NCBI RefSeq assembly: GCF_030848945.1
Contig: NZ_JANHAX010000001.1
Location: 1,054,001 to 1,118,000, forward strand
DNA: 64,000 nucleotides
Reading direction: 5' to 3'
From: Marimonas arenosa
GTDB taxonomy: Bacteria > Pseudomonadota > Alphaproteobacteria > Rhodobacterales > Rhodobacteraceae
The position numbers and the translations under genes were made by a program. Below are positions 25,172 through 32,902 of this stretch, in pieces. The notes beneath the pieces are model-generated. The model saw nothing but the letters and a program-made list of their open reading frames with translations, was not told where the DNA came from and ran no database searches. Positions within the stretch are counted from its first letter, which is position 1, and each line of letters begins with the position of its first letter.

Positions 25172-25384
25172 CTTCGGCGCCGCACGGTCCCGCAGCATCA
25201 GGGCGCGCCTTCGTACCCTCTGTCAAAATGATACGCCCATCCCCGAAACGCGCGCCGACCGGACCCCGTGTTCCAACCGGTGCCGACATCCGCGAATTCG
25301 GTCCTTTCGTGGCGCGCCAGTGTTGTGAGGCCGCATCGAATGCCCTAACACTCGCAGGAACGAACCATACAGGGAGGGCCAGAC

Positions 25385-26665
25385 ATGGCATACGGCTTCG
25401 ACACGCTGCAAATTCACGCGGGCGCACGCCCCGATCCGGCCACCGGCGCCCGCCAGACGCCGATCTATCAGACCACCGCTTACGTGTTCCGCGACGCCGA
25501 CCACGCCGCGGCGCTCTTCAACCTGCAGGAGGTGGGCTACATCTATTCGCGGCTGACCAACCCCACCGTCGCCGTGCTGCAGGAACGCGTCGCCACGCTC
25601 GAAGGCGGCCAGGGTGCGGTTTGCTGCTCCTCGGGTCACGCGGCGCAGATCATGGCGCTGTTTCCCCTGATGGGCCCGGGTCGCAACCTGATCGCCTCGT
25701 CGCGACTCTATGGCGGCACGATCACCCAGTTCAGCCAGACCATCAAGCGCTTCGGCTGGTCGGCCAAGTTCGTCGATTTCGACGACCTCGACGCCGTCGC
25801 CGCTGCAATCGACGATGACACCCGCGCGATCTTCTGCGAGTCGATCGCCAACCCCGGTGGCTACATCACCGATCTCGACGCCGTTGCCGCCGTGGCCGAC
25901 AAGGCCGGCCTGCCACTGATCGTCGACAACACCTCGGCCACGCCCTATCTCTGCCGCCCGATCGAACATGGCGCGACACTGGTGGTGCATTCGACCACTA
26001 AGTACCTCACCGGCAACGGCACGGTGACCGGCGGCGCCATCGTTGACTCTGGCAAGTTTGACTGGTCGGCCAGCGGCAAGTTCCCCTCGCTCAGCGAGCC
26101 CGAGCCCGCCTATCACGGGCTGAAATTCCACGAAACGTTCGGACCGCTGGCCTTCACGTTCCACGGTATTGCCATCGGGCTGCGCGATCTCGGTATGACG
26201 ATGAACCCGCAGGCGGCGCATTATACCCTGATGGGAATCGAAACCCTGTCGCTCAGGATGCAGCGTCATGTCGAAAATGCCGAGAAAATCGCCGCGTGGA
26301 TGGAGCAGAACCCACATGTCGACGCGGTCACCTATGCCGGCCTGCCTTCGTCGCCCTATCAAGATCGGGTTGCCAAGATCTGCCCGAAAGGTGCCGGTGC
26401 TCTCTTCACCGTAAAACTCAAAGGCGGCTACGACGCCTGCGTCAAATTCGTCGACAGCCTCGAGCTGTTCAGCCATGTCGCCAACCTGGGCGATACCCGC
26501 AGCCTGGTGATCCACTCGGCCTCGACCACCCACCGCCAGCTGACGCCGGAACAGCAGGAAGCCGCCGGGGCCGGGCCCAGTGTGGTGCGGATCTCGATCG
26601 GGATCGAGGACGCCGACGATCTGATCGGTGATCTTGGCCAGGCGCTGGACAAGGCCCACAGCTGA
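25385..26665 (+). CDS. metY: O-acetylhomoserine aminocarboxypropyltransferase (sulfhydrylase)
   Basis: 426-aa PLP enzyme of the Cys/Met metabolism family making homocysteine from O-acetylhomoserine and sulfide. Family marks: GFDTLQIHAG at the N-terminus, SRLTNPTVAVLQERVATLEGG, the PLP lysine in HSTTKYLTGNG (~Lys207), and a ~426-aa length that is typical of MetY and longer than MetB/MetC. ATG 25385 follows GGGAGG. I looked in the 213-bp leader for SAM-type riboswitches and saw none. A terminator follows at 26691. Confidence 0.94.
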   Translation: MAYGFDTLQIHAGARPDPATGARQTPIYQTTAYVFRDADHAAALFNLQEVGYIYSRLTNPTVAVLQERVATLEGGQGAVCCSSGHAAQIMALFPLMGPGRNLIASSRLYGGTITQFSQTIKRFGWSAKFVDFDDLDAVAAAIDDDTRAIFCESIANPGGYITDLDAVAAVADKAGLPLIVDNTSATPYLCRPIEHGATLVVHSTTKYLTGNGTVTGGAIVDSGKFDWSASGKFPSLSEPEPAYHGLKFHETFGPLAFTFHGIAIGLRDLGMTMNPQAAHYTLMGIETLSLRMQRHVENAEKIAAWMEQNPHVDAVTYAGLPSSPYQDRVAKICPKGAGALFTVKLKGGYDACVKFVDSLELFSHVANLGDTRSLVIHSASTTHRQLTPEQQEAAGAGPSVVRISIGIEDADDLIGDLGQALDKAHS

Positions 26666-26690
26666 GGCCGCCCAAGCAGCGAAACAACCG

Positions 26691-26717
26691 GCCGGCGGCC
26701 CCTGTCCGCCGGCTTTT
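26691..26717 (+). terminator. Rho-independent terminator after metY
   Basis: GCCGGCGG (26691-26698) pairs with CCGCCGGC (26706-26713) around CCCCTGT, followed by TTTT. It lies 26 bp after the metY stop codon. Confidence 0.8.
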
Positions 26718-26862
26718 AAGTTTGTGGCAAGTCGTGCCTTCTTTTTTAGAAGAGGGGCGCCAATATGCCGGTCGGCTTTGCCTGCGGCGGCAACCTGCGA
26801 TAAAATGGCGTCGTGGTCGGAGAGACTCCCCTCGCGCCTGAAAGAGTGCTAAAGCCCCGCCG

Positions 26863-29799
26863 ATGAAACCGAATTTCGCGCTTACGCTGTCCTTCGAGGG
26901 CATCGGCCTGCTCTACCGGGCCTTCCCCGGCTGGAACCGGGTGGGCGAGGTCGCGCTTGACAGTCCCGATCTGACTGGCGCACTGGCCGTACTGCGCGAA
27001 ACCGCTGAGCAAATTTGCGGCCCCGACTTCACCACCAAGCTCGTCATACCCAACGACCAGATCAAGTTCCTGTCGCTGGATCTCGGACTGGCGAATGAAG
27101 ACGAACGCAACAGCGCGATTCGCGAAGCGCTCGACGGCGCGACGCCCTATCCGGTAGACGATCTTGAATACGACTGGTCGGTCGAAGGTGATCGGACACT
27201 GGTTGCCGCGGTCGCGCGCGAAACTCTGGCCGAGGCTGAAAGTTTTGCCATCACGCACGGGTTCAACCCGGTCAGCTTCGTTGCCATGCCGCAGGACGAA
27301 GAGTTTTCCGGTGAACCTTTCTTTGGCCAGACCCGACATGCCGACTCGCTGCTCGATGTCGGCGAGCAGGTCCAGCGCGACATGGCCGCCATCCGAGTGA
27401 CAGGCGTGACCCGCCTGCCGGACCCGGGCGACGAAGCCGACGGCGGGGTCGCTGCGGAGCCCGCCGCAACGCAAGGCGCCGATGCGGAGGAAACCGAGGT
27501 GTCGGAAGAAGCCGTCACGGCGGTTCCTCACGCCGAACACGCCGACGCACCGGAGCCGGAGGAGACCAACAGTGCCGACGCCAAGCCGCCGGGGACCGGA
27601 AAGACCGACAACACACCGGCCGAGGCGGACGAGACAACCGCCGAACCAGAGCTTGAGCCCAAACCGGAACCTGCCCCTGAGCCAGGACCAGAGCCTGAGC
27701 CGCAACCAGGGCCTGAACTCGACGCGGAACCGAAACCCGAACCGGAACCCGCCCCCGAATCGGACCCCGAGTCGGAATCGGTGCCGGTTTTCGAACACGC
27801 CACCGACCTGCTGCAACCGGAGCCTGACGCTGACGATTTGCCGTTCTCGGGAGCGGAACTGGCACCATCCCCGGAGGCCGACGCCGACGCTGAAAGCGTG
27901 CCCGCGTCGGTACTGTCGGACGCGCTGCCGGACGAAAGCGACAGCGAGACGGACGCTGCAACGGGCGCCCCGGCTTTGCCCGCCGCTGCGGCCGAACCTG
28001 CCCCGGCTTTCGCCTCGATGCGAGCCCATCGCGACGACGATATCGTCGACACCATCGCCCCGTCGCTCAGCGGCGTGCGACGCGAAACGTCTGATCTGAC
28101 CGCACCGACGATTCCCGTCGCGGCCGACGATTTGCCTGCGGATGCGCCAGCGCCGACGATCGACGCCGCGCCCGATTCATATGACCGAGACGATGTGGTC
28201 GACAACGTGCCCCCGATGCCGGCCTACCTGTCCGTGCCTGAGGCAGGCGCAGCCCACGACACCACCGCGGATCTGCCCACCACCGCGCCAATCGATGAAG
28301 CCGGCGCGCCGCCCGCGCCACGCGGCGGACGGTTGAACTTCCTGTCCGGAAAAAGCCAAGAACAAGCCGCCGGTCTCGCCGCCGCCCTCTCGGCCGGAAC
28401 TCCCGCCGACGCGATCGACCGCCGCGACCGGATCGACGGCGAACGCGACGAAGAACGCCGCCGGATGACGGTGTTCGGAGCTCGCAAGAGCCCATCGCCT
28501 GAACAAGAGATCGGCGGCAAGCCGCGCCATCTCGGGTTGATCCTTTCGGTGGTGCTATTGCTGTTCCTCGCCGGCGTTGCCGCCTGGGCCTCGATTTTCA
28601 TGGACGAGGGGCTGTCGCGCTTTTTTGGTGGACCCCGCGACACCGACATTGCGGTTTTACCCGCCGAGACGGTGGACGAGTTGGCGATCGAGGGTGAAGA
28701 GGCGATGGTCCCAACCCCGCCCGAGCCCAGCCCGACCGCGCCTGAACCTACGGATCTTGCCGCGCTCCAGCCCGAGCCCGCCCCCGAAACCACGCAGCCG
28801 CCCGCGCTGGTGCAGCCCGCCTTGCCGCATGCGCTGACCGAGAGGGAAGCGCAGGCGCGCTATGCCGTGACCGGAGTCTGGCAGCGTGCGCCGCAGGCGC
28901 CGCAACTGCCCGACCAGCTTTCGCTGGACGATTTTTACGTCGCTTCGATCGACCCGCAGGTCGAGGCCCAGGATGCCGTCGCCCTGCCCCCGACCGTCGC
29001 GCTCGACACCGATGTCGCCCTCGGCGGATCGCCCCGGTCCGCAACCCGTGGCGCCCGCTTCCAGTTCGACGCACGCGGCCTGGTGGTGGCCCGTGCCGAC
29101 GGAGCTGTCAGCCCCGAAGGCTTCCTTGTTTTTTCCGGACGCCCGCCGGTCTGGCCCGCCGCCCTGCCCCAACGACTGAGCGACGCGCTGCCTGACAGCG
29201 CCGAACAGTCTGCCGAAACCGCTCGACGCGCCGCCGTCCGTCCCAGATTCCGGCCCGACGGACTGATCGAAGAAAACGAGCGCCAGACCCTCGGTGGCCT
29301 GACCCGGGCGGAACTCGGCAAGAAACGACCCAAGGCGCGGCCCGAGCAGGCCGCCCAAAAGATCGAAGAGGAAAAACAGGAAACCGGCACCGAATTCGCC
29401 GTCGTCGAATCCCGCAAGCCGCGTCCGCGCCCCTCGAACTTCGCCCGCTTGGTCGAGCGCGCCCGCAAGACCGAACGGGCCACCGAACCGCAGGAAACCA
29501 CCCAGGCCGCTGCCGCCGTACCGCGCTCTCAGGTCACCGCGCCCGCCGCCCCGTCGAAAGCCTCGGTCGCCCAGGCCGCCACCGTGCGCAACCAGCTGAA
29601 CCTGCGCAGGATCAACCTGATCGGCGTTTACGGCAAACCCAGTTCACGGCGGGCGCTGGTGCGTCTGGCCAACGGCCGCTACAAGAAAGTCAAGGTCGGC
29701 GACCGGCTCGACGGTGGCAGCGTCCAGGCGATCAGCGATGCCGAGTTGCGCTATACCAAGAACGGCCGCAACGTGATCCTCAAGATGCCGCGCGGCTGA
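26863..29799 (+). CDS. Fusion protein: GspL/PilM-like N-terminus, acidic linker, membrane segment, GspC/PilP-like C-terminus
   Basis: 978 aa. Residues 1-160 resemble the cytoplasmic actin-like domain of GspL/PilM (KLVIPNDQIKFLSLDL, RNSAIREALDGATPYPVDDLEYDW, VAAVARETLAEAE, HGFNPVSFVAMP). Residues ~190-520 are low-complexity, rich in E, P, A and D. One membrane segment LGLILSVVLLLFLAGVAAW lies at ~556-578. A second disordered region is followed by a compact C-terminal domain (~910-977: LNLIGVYGKPSSRRALVRLANGRYKKVKVGDRL split across two strands, then GGSVQAISDAELRY), like the homology region of GspC or PilP. Topology: N-terminus in the cytoplasm, C-terminus in the periplasm. No type II secretion or type IV pilus genes are nearby. 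No Shine-Dalgarno is obvious before ATG 26863. Such proteins are often mis-annotated as translation initiation factor 2 because of their low complexity. Confidence 0.6.
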   Translation: MKPNFALTLSFEGIGLLYRAFPGWNRVGEVALDSPDLTGALAVLRETAEQICGPDFTTKLVIPNDQIKFLSLDLGLANEDERNSAIREALDGATPYPVDDLEYDWSVEGDRTLVAAVARETLAEAESFAITHGFNPVSFVAMPQDEEFSGEPFFGQTRHADSLLDVGEQVQRDMAAIRVTGVTRLPDPGDEADGGVAAEPAATQGADAEETEVSEEAVTAVPHAEHADAPEPEETNSADAKPPGTGKTDNTPAEADETTAEPELEPKPEPAPEPGPEPEPQPGPELDAEPKPEPEPAPESDPESESVPVFEHATDLLQPEPDADDLPFSGAELAPSPEADADAESVPASVLSDALPDESDSETDAATGAPALPAAAAEPAPAFASMRAHRDDDIVDTIAPSLSGVRRETSDLTAPTIPVAADDLPADAPAPTIDAAPDSYDRDDVVDNVPPMPAYLSVPEAGAAHDTTADLPTTAPIDEAGAPPAPRGGRLNFLSGKSQEQAAGLAAALSAGTPADAIDRRDRIDGERDEERRRMTVFGARKSPSPEQEIGGKPRHLGLILSVVLLLFLAGVAAWASIFMDEGLSRFFGGPRDTDIAVLPAETVDELAIEGEEAMVPTPPEPSPTAPEPTDLAALQPEPAPETTQPPALVQPALPHALTEREAQARYAVTGVWQRAPQAPQLPDQLSLDDFYVASIDPQVEAQDAVALPPTVALDTDVALGGSPRSATRGARFQFDARGLVVARADGAVSPEGFLVFSGRPPVWPAALPQRLSDALPDSAEQSAETARRAAVRPRFRPDGLIEENERQTLGGLTRAELGKKRPKARPEQAAQKIEEEKQETGTEFAVVESRKPRPRPSNFARLVERARKTERATEPQETTQAAAAVPRSQVTAPAAPSKASVAQAATVRNQLNLRRINLIGVYGKPSSRRALVRLANGRYKKVKVGDRLDGGSVQAISDAELRYTKNGRNVILKMPRG

Positions 29800-29809
29800 A
29801 ACCGGCGCG

Positions 29810-31114
29810 ATGGCACGACAGACCGACCTCACCCCGGACGTCCTCGTGATCGGCGCTGGCACCGCGGGCTTCGGCGCCGCCATTGCCGCCGCCCGCAAGG
29901 GGCTTTCCACCTGCCTGATCGAGGCCGGACAAACCCCCGGCGGAGTCATGGCCAGCTGCCCTGGCATGCCTTGGGGAGCGGCATATCCCCGTGACAGGCT
30001 GGTCGGAGGCGTGATGGAAGAGTTGGCTGGACGGCTCTTTGCCATGTCGCCCCCGGCGGCCGGGAAACGCCCGTGCACGTTGGCTAATTTCGGCCCCGAG
30101 ATCGTCTACGACCCCGAAATCGCCACATTGACCATGGTCGAGATGCTGGAGGAGGCGGGCGTCGAGTTTCACCCCGGCACCATCGCGCTCGCCCCGGTGA
30201 TGGACGGGGACCGCGTCTCAGCGGTCGAAATCGCAGACCGCCGGGAGCTGCAACAGGTTCGCCCGAAAATAGTGATCGACTGCTCGGGCGACGGCGACAT
30301 CTCGGCCAGGGCCGGCGTGCCTTATGCGCTGGGCGGCACCTCGGGCAACATGATGGGTGTGTCGCTCACCTTTTTCATGTCAGGCGCCGACTGGACCCGG
30401 GTGTTTGCCGGCAACGACCCCTATTTCACCGCCCACGCCGCCCGCGGCATCGCCGCTGGCCGTCTGCACCCGGACCTCGCCAAGCTCTACATGATGAAGG
30501 GCTTTCATCCCGGCACCGTGTTCTGCAACTCGGTGGTGATCCGCGGCGTTGACGGCACTGACCCGGCAGATGTCGCCCGCGCAACGCAGGAAGGCCGGCG
30601 CCGCTGCCTGGCACTGGCGCGGTTTCTCGTCGACGAAGTGCCTGGTTTCGAAACCGCCCGCATGACTCATCTCGGTCCTACCGTCGGCGTACGCGAAACC
30701 CGCAAGCTCGAAGGCATGGTACAGATCACCGGCGCCGATCTCGCCGCTGCTACCAAGTTTCCGGACGGCGTTGTTGCCTGCGACAATCCGATCGACGACG
30801 TCATGCGCAGCGACAATGCCATGACTCACCACCCCGCGCTGTCCTATGGCGATTACTACACCATCCCCTTCCGCGCGCTGGTGCCGCAGCGAGTCGAAAA
30901 CCTGATGTTCGCCGGGCGCATCGTGTCGACCGATGCCCGCGCCTTCGCCTCGGTGCGCGGGATGCCGCAATGCATGGCCATGGGTCAGGCCACCGGCACC
31001 GCCGCGGCCCTGGCGATCGACGGTGGCCTTCCCGTGCAGCGGATCGATACTGCCGCGCTGATCGCCGACTTGCAGCGCCAAGGCCTGCGCGGACTGGGCA
31101 GCGACCGGCTATGA
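29810..31114 (+). CDS. FAD-dependent oxidoreductase
   Basis: 434-aa flavoprotein with an N-terminal Rossmann ADP-binding motif PDVLVIGAGTAGFGAAIAAARKG and the second FAD-contact segment near the C-terminus, NLMFAGRIVSTDARAFASVRGMPQCMAMGQATGTAAALA, which is the pattern of the FAD_oxidored/PF12831 group. VIDCSGDGDISARAG and a conserved GGTSGNMMGVSL segment agree. The substrate is unknown; relatives oxidise or reduce hydroxy acids and polyketide-type compounds. It starts 10 nt behind the large fusion gene, so they may share a transcript although their functions look unrelated. Confidence 0.85.
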   Translation: MARQTDLTPDVLVIGAGTAGFGAAIAAARKGLSTCLIEAGQTPGGVMASCPGMPWGAAYPRDRLVGGVMEELAGRLFAMSPPAAGKRPCTLANFGPEIVYDPEIATLTMVEMLEEAGVEFHPGTIALAPVMDGDRVSAVEIADRRELQQVRPKIVIDCSGDGDISARAGVPYALGGTSGNMMGVSLTFFMSGADWTRVFAGNDPYFTAHAARGIAAGRLHPDLAKLYMMKGFHPGTVFCNSVVIRGVDGTDPADVARATQEGRRRCLALARFLVDEVPGFETARMTHLGPTVGVRETRKLEGMVQITGADLAAATKFPDGVVACDNPIDDVMRSDNAMTHHPALSYGDYYTIPFRALVPQRVENLMFAGRIVSTDARAFASVRGMPQCMAMGQATGTAAALAIDGGLPVQRIDTAALIADLQRQGLRGLGSDRL

Positions 31115-31151
31115 CCTCAGCTAAAGGCTCGCGCCCTCCGGCACGCAGAAA

Positions 31152-31176
31152 CCCGGCCACCGCACAGGCGGCCGGG
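31152..31176. terminator. Possible bidirectional terminator between convergent genes
   Basis: CCCGGCC (31152-31158) and GGCCGGG (31170-31176) form a 7-bp GC stem with an 11-nt loop, followed by a poor U tract (CTCTATTTC). It stands between the stop codons of the FAD oxidoreductase and hppD. Confidence 0.45.
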
Positions 31177-31199
31177 CTCTATTTCAAGTCGGACCGGGC

Positions 31200-32297
31200 T
31201 TATTCCGCGGCCTGAATCTCGCCACTTTCGATCTGCTCGCGCTCAATCGACTCGAACAGCGCCTTGAAATTGCCTTCGCCAAAACCGTCATCGCCCTTGC
31301 GCTGGATGAACTCGAAAAAGATCGGCCCGATCACGGTTTTCGAGAAGATCTGCAAGAGGATGCGGGTTTCGCCGCCACCGACCACACCTTCGCCGTCGAT
31401 CAGGATGCCATGTTTCTTCATCCGGTCGAGCGGCTCTTCGTGATCTGTCACGCGGTCCCGCGACATCTCGTAATAGGCATCGTTCGGGCCCGGCATGAAC
31501 TTGAGCCCGCGCGCGGCGATCTCGTCGGTGCTGTCATAGATGTTCTCGGTGCCGACGGCGATGTGCTGAATGCCTTCGCCATTGTATTTCCTGAGATAGG
31601 AAACGATCTGGCCTGTTTCGCCGCGGTCTTCGTTGATCGGGATGCGGATCTTGCCGCAGGGGCTGGTCAGCGCGCGGCTGAAGAGGCCGGTGAATTTGCC
31701 CTGGATGTCGAAGAAGCGGATTTCACGGAAGTTGAACAAGTCGCCATAGAACCCGAACCACTTGTCCATGTTGCCCTTGAACACGTTGTGGGTGAGGTGA
31801 TCGAGATAGTAGAACCCGACGCCGGCGGGGTGCGCGTCGGTGATCCAGTCGAACTCGGCGTTGTAAGCCGACGTGTCATAATAATCCTCGATGAAATAGA
31901 TCAGCGACCCGCCGATGCCGCGGATCGCCGGCACATCCATTGCCTTGCCCGGACCATCATAAGGCTCGGCCCCCATTTTCACTGCGTGTTCGAAGGCGTG
32001 CCGCGCATCGACCACGCGCCATCCCATGGCCGGCGCACAGGGTCCGTGCTCCTCGATGAACGCGGCGGCGTGGCTGCCCGGCTCCATGTTGATCAGGTAG
32101 GAAACATCGCCCTGCTGCCAGAGCTCGATCGCCCTGGTCTTGTGATTGGCGACGTGTTCAAATCCCATCTGCGCGAAAAGATCGCGCAGCGCCCGCGGCT
32201 CGGGATGGGCGAACTCGACGAACTCGAACCCGTCGGTCCCGGCAGGGTTCTGTTCGGAAATCGTGGCGCGGGGCGCGTCATGCGGGAAAGGTCCCAT
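31200..32297 (-). CDS. hppD: 4-hydroxyphenylpyruvate dioxygenase
   Basis: 365-aa non-haem Fe(II) dioxygenase of the vicinal-oxygen-chelate fold that turns 4-hydroxyphenylpyruvate into homogentisate (tyrosine catabolism). The three iron ligands are visible: His in YYLDHLTHNV, His in GIQHIAVGTENI, and Glu in FFEFIQRKG near the C-terminus. FGEGNFKALFESIEREQ is the characteristic C-terminal helix. ATG 32297 has AGGAG 9 nt upstream. Divergent from an Lrp-type regulator, with a perfect inverted repeat in the 141-bp gap; homogentisate dioxygenase genes are not in the window. Confidence 0.96.
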   Translation of the reverse strand: MGPFPHDAPRATISEQNPAGTDGFEFVEFAHPEPRALRDLFAQMGFEHVANHKTRAIELWQQGDVSYLINMEPGSHAAAFIEEHGPCAPAMGWRVVDARHAFEHAVKMGAEPYDGPGKAMDVPAIRGIGGSLIYFIEDYYDTSAYNAEFDWITDAHPAGVGFYYLDHLTHNVFKGNMDKWFGFYGDLFNFREIRFFDIQGKFTGLFSRALTSPCGKIRIPINEDRGETGQIVSYLRKYNGEGIQHIAVGTENIYDSTDEIAARGLKFMPGPNDAYYEMSRDRVTDHEEPLDRMKKHGILIDGEGVVGGGETRILLQIFSKTVIGPIFFEFIQRKGDDGFGEGNFKALFESIEREQIESGEIQAAE

Positions 32298-32339
32298 GGG
32301 TGTGGTCTCCTAATCGGTCCTGTTACTCTAACAGTTTAC

Positions 32340-32363
32340 CGCAAATCGCCTGCTACATTTGCG
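32340..32363. promoter_or_regulatory. Inverted repeat, candidate Lrp-type operator
   Basis: CGCAAAT (32340-32346) and ATTTGCG (32357-32363) are a perfect 7-bp inverted repeat separated by 10 nt, AT-rich inside, about 40 bp from hppD and 75 bp from the regulator. Position and symmetry fit a site for the divergently encoded Lrp/AsnC protein controlling both genes. Confidence 0.6.
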
Positions 32364-32438
32364 CGTTTTTTCAGGTGTTTTGGTTGATGGATGCGGATTA
32401 CACGCGTATATCTTTCTGAAAGCGCAAGGATCAAGCAT

Positions 32439-32894
32439 ATGTTCGATGACACGGATTCGCGCCTGCTGGCCGCTCTGCAGAAAAATGCCCATCTCACCGC
32501 GCAGGAACTCGGCGAACTTTTGAACCTTTCGCCCAGCCAAGCCGGGCGCCGGCGCCAGCGGTTGGAAAGCGCAGGCGTCATTCGCGCCTATTTCGCCCGG
32601 CTTGACCCACTGAAGCTCGGCCTCGCGGTGCAGGCCTTCGTGCAGGTTCAGCTTTCCACCCATAACCCTGAGCAGGCGAAAAGCTTCAACCGGCTGATTT
32701 CCACCCGTCCCGAGATCGTGAGCGCCTGGACATTGACCGGCGACGCCGATCTGCTACTGCGCATCTATGCGCAAGACCTCGCCGCGCTGAACCGGTTAAT
32801 TCACGAAGTCCTGCTGCCGCACGAGGCGGTCTCCCGCGTGCACAGCCAGATCGTGATGGATCAACCCAAGGCCGACGCGCCCCTGCCGATGTAA
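32439..32894 (+). CDS. Lrp/AsnC-family transcriptional regulator
   Basis: 151 aa from ATG 32439 (AAGGA 9 nt upstream; the frame start at 32391 is not used). N-terminal winged helix-turn-helix (DSRLLAALQKNAHLTAQELGELLNLSPSQAGRRRQRLESAGVI is split here as an HTH over residues ~6-48) and C-terminal RAM ligand-binding domain (VQAFVQVQLSTHNPEQ, IVSAWTLTGDADLLLRIYA). Divergence from hppD across an inverted repeat suggests it senses tyrosine, phenylalanine or hydroxyphenylpyruvate and controls hppD. The Kef-type antiporter gene follows after 8 nt and may be read from the same promoter. Confidence 0.92.
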   Translation: MFDDTDSRLLAALQKNAHLTAQELGELLNLSPSQAGRRRQRLESAGVIRAYFARLDPLKLGLAVQAFVQVQLSTHNPEQAKSFNRLISTRPEIVSAWTLTGDADLLLRIYAQDLAALNRLIHEVLLPHEAVSRVHSQIVMDQPKADAPLPM

Positions 32895-32902
32895 AAGGAC
32901 CC

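Noticed and set aside
25172-25384. SAM-binding riboswitch before metY
   Set aside because: The leader was read for SAM-II and SAM/SAH-type conserved segments and none was found.
25223-26659. 478-aa minus-strand open frame antisense to metY
   Set aside because: Shadow frame of an unmistakable MetY gene; no start signal.
26746-28029. 427-aa minus-strand Arg/Gly-rich open frame
   Set aside because: Mirror of the acidic low-complexity linker of the 978-aa protein, not a gene.
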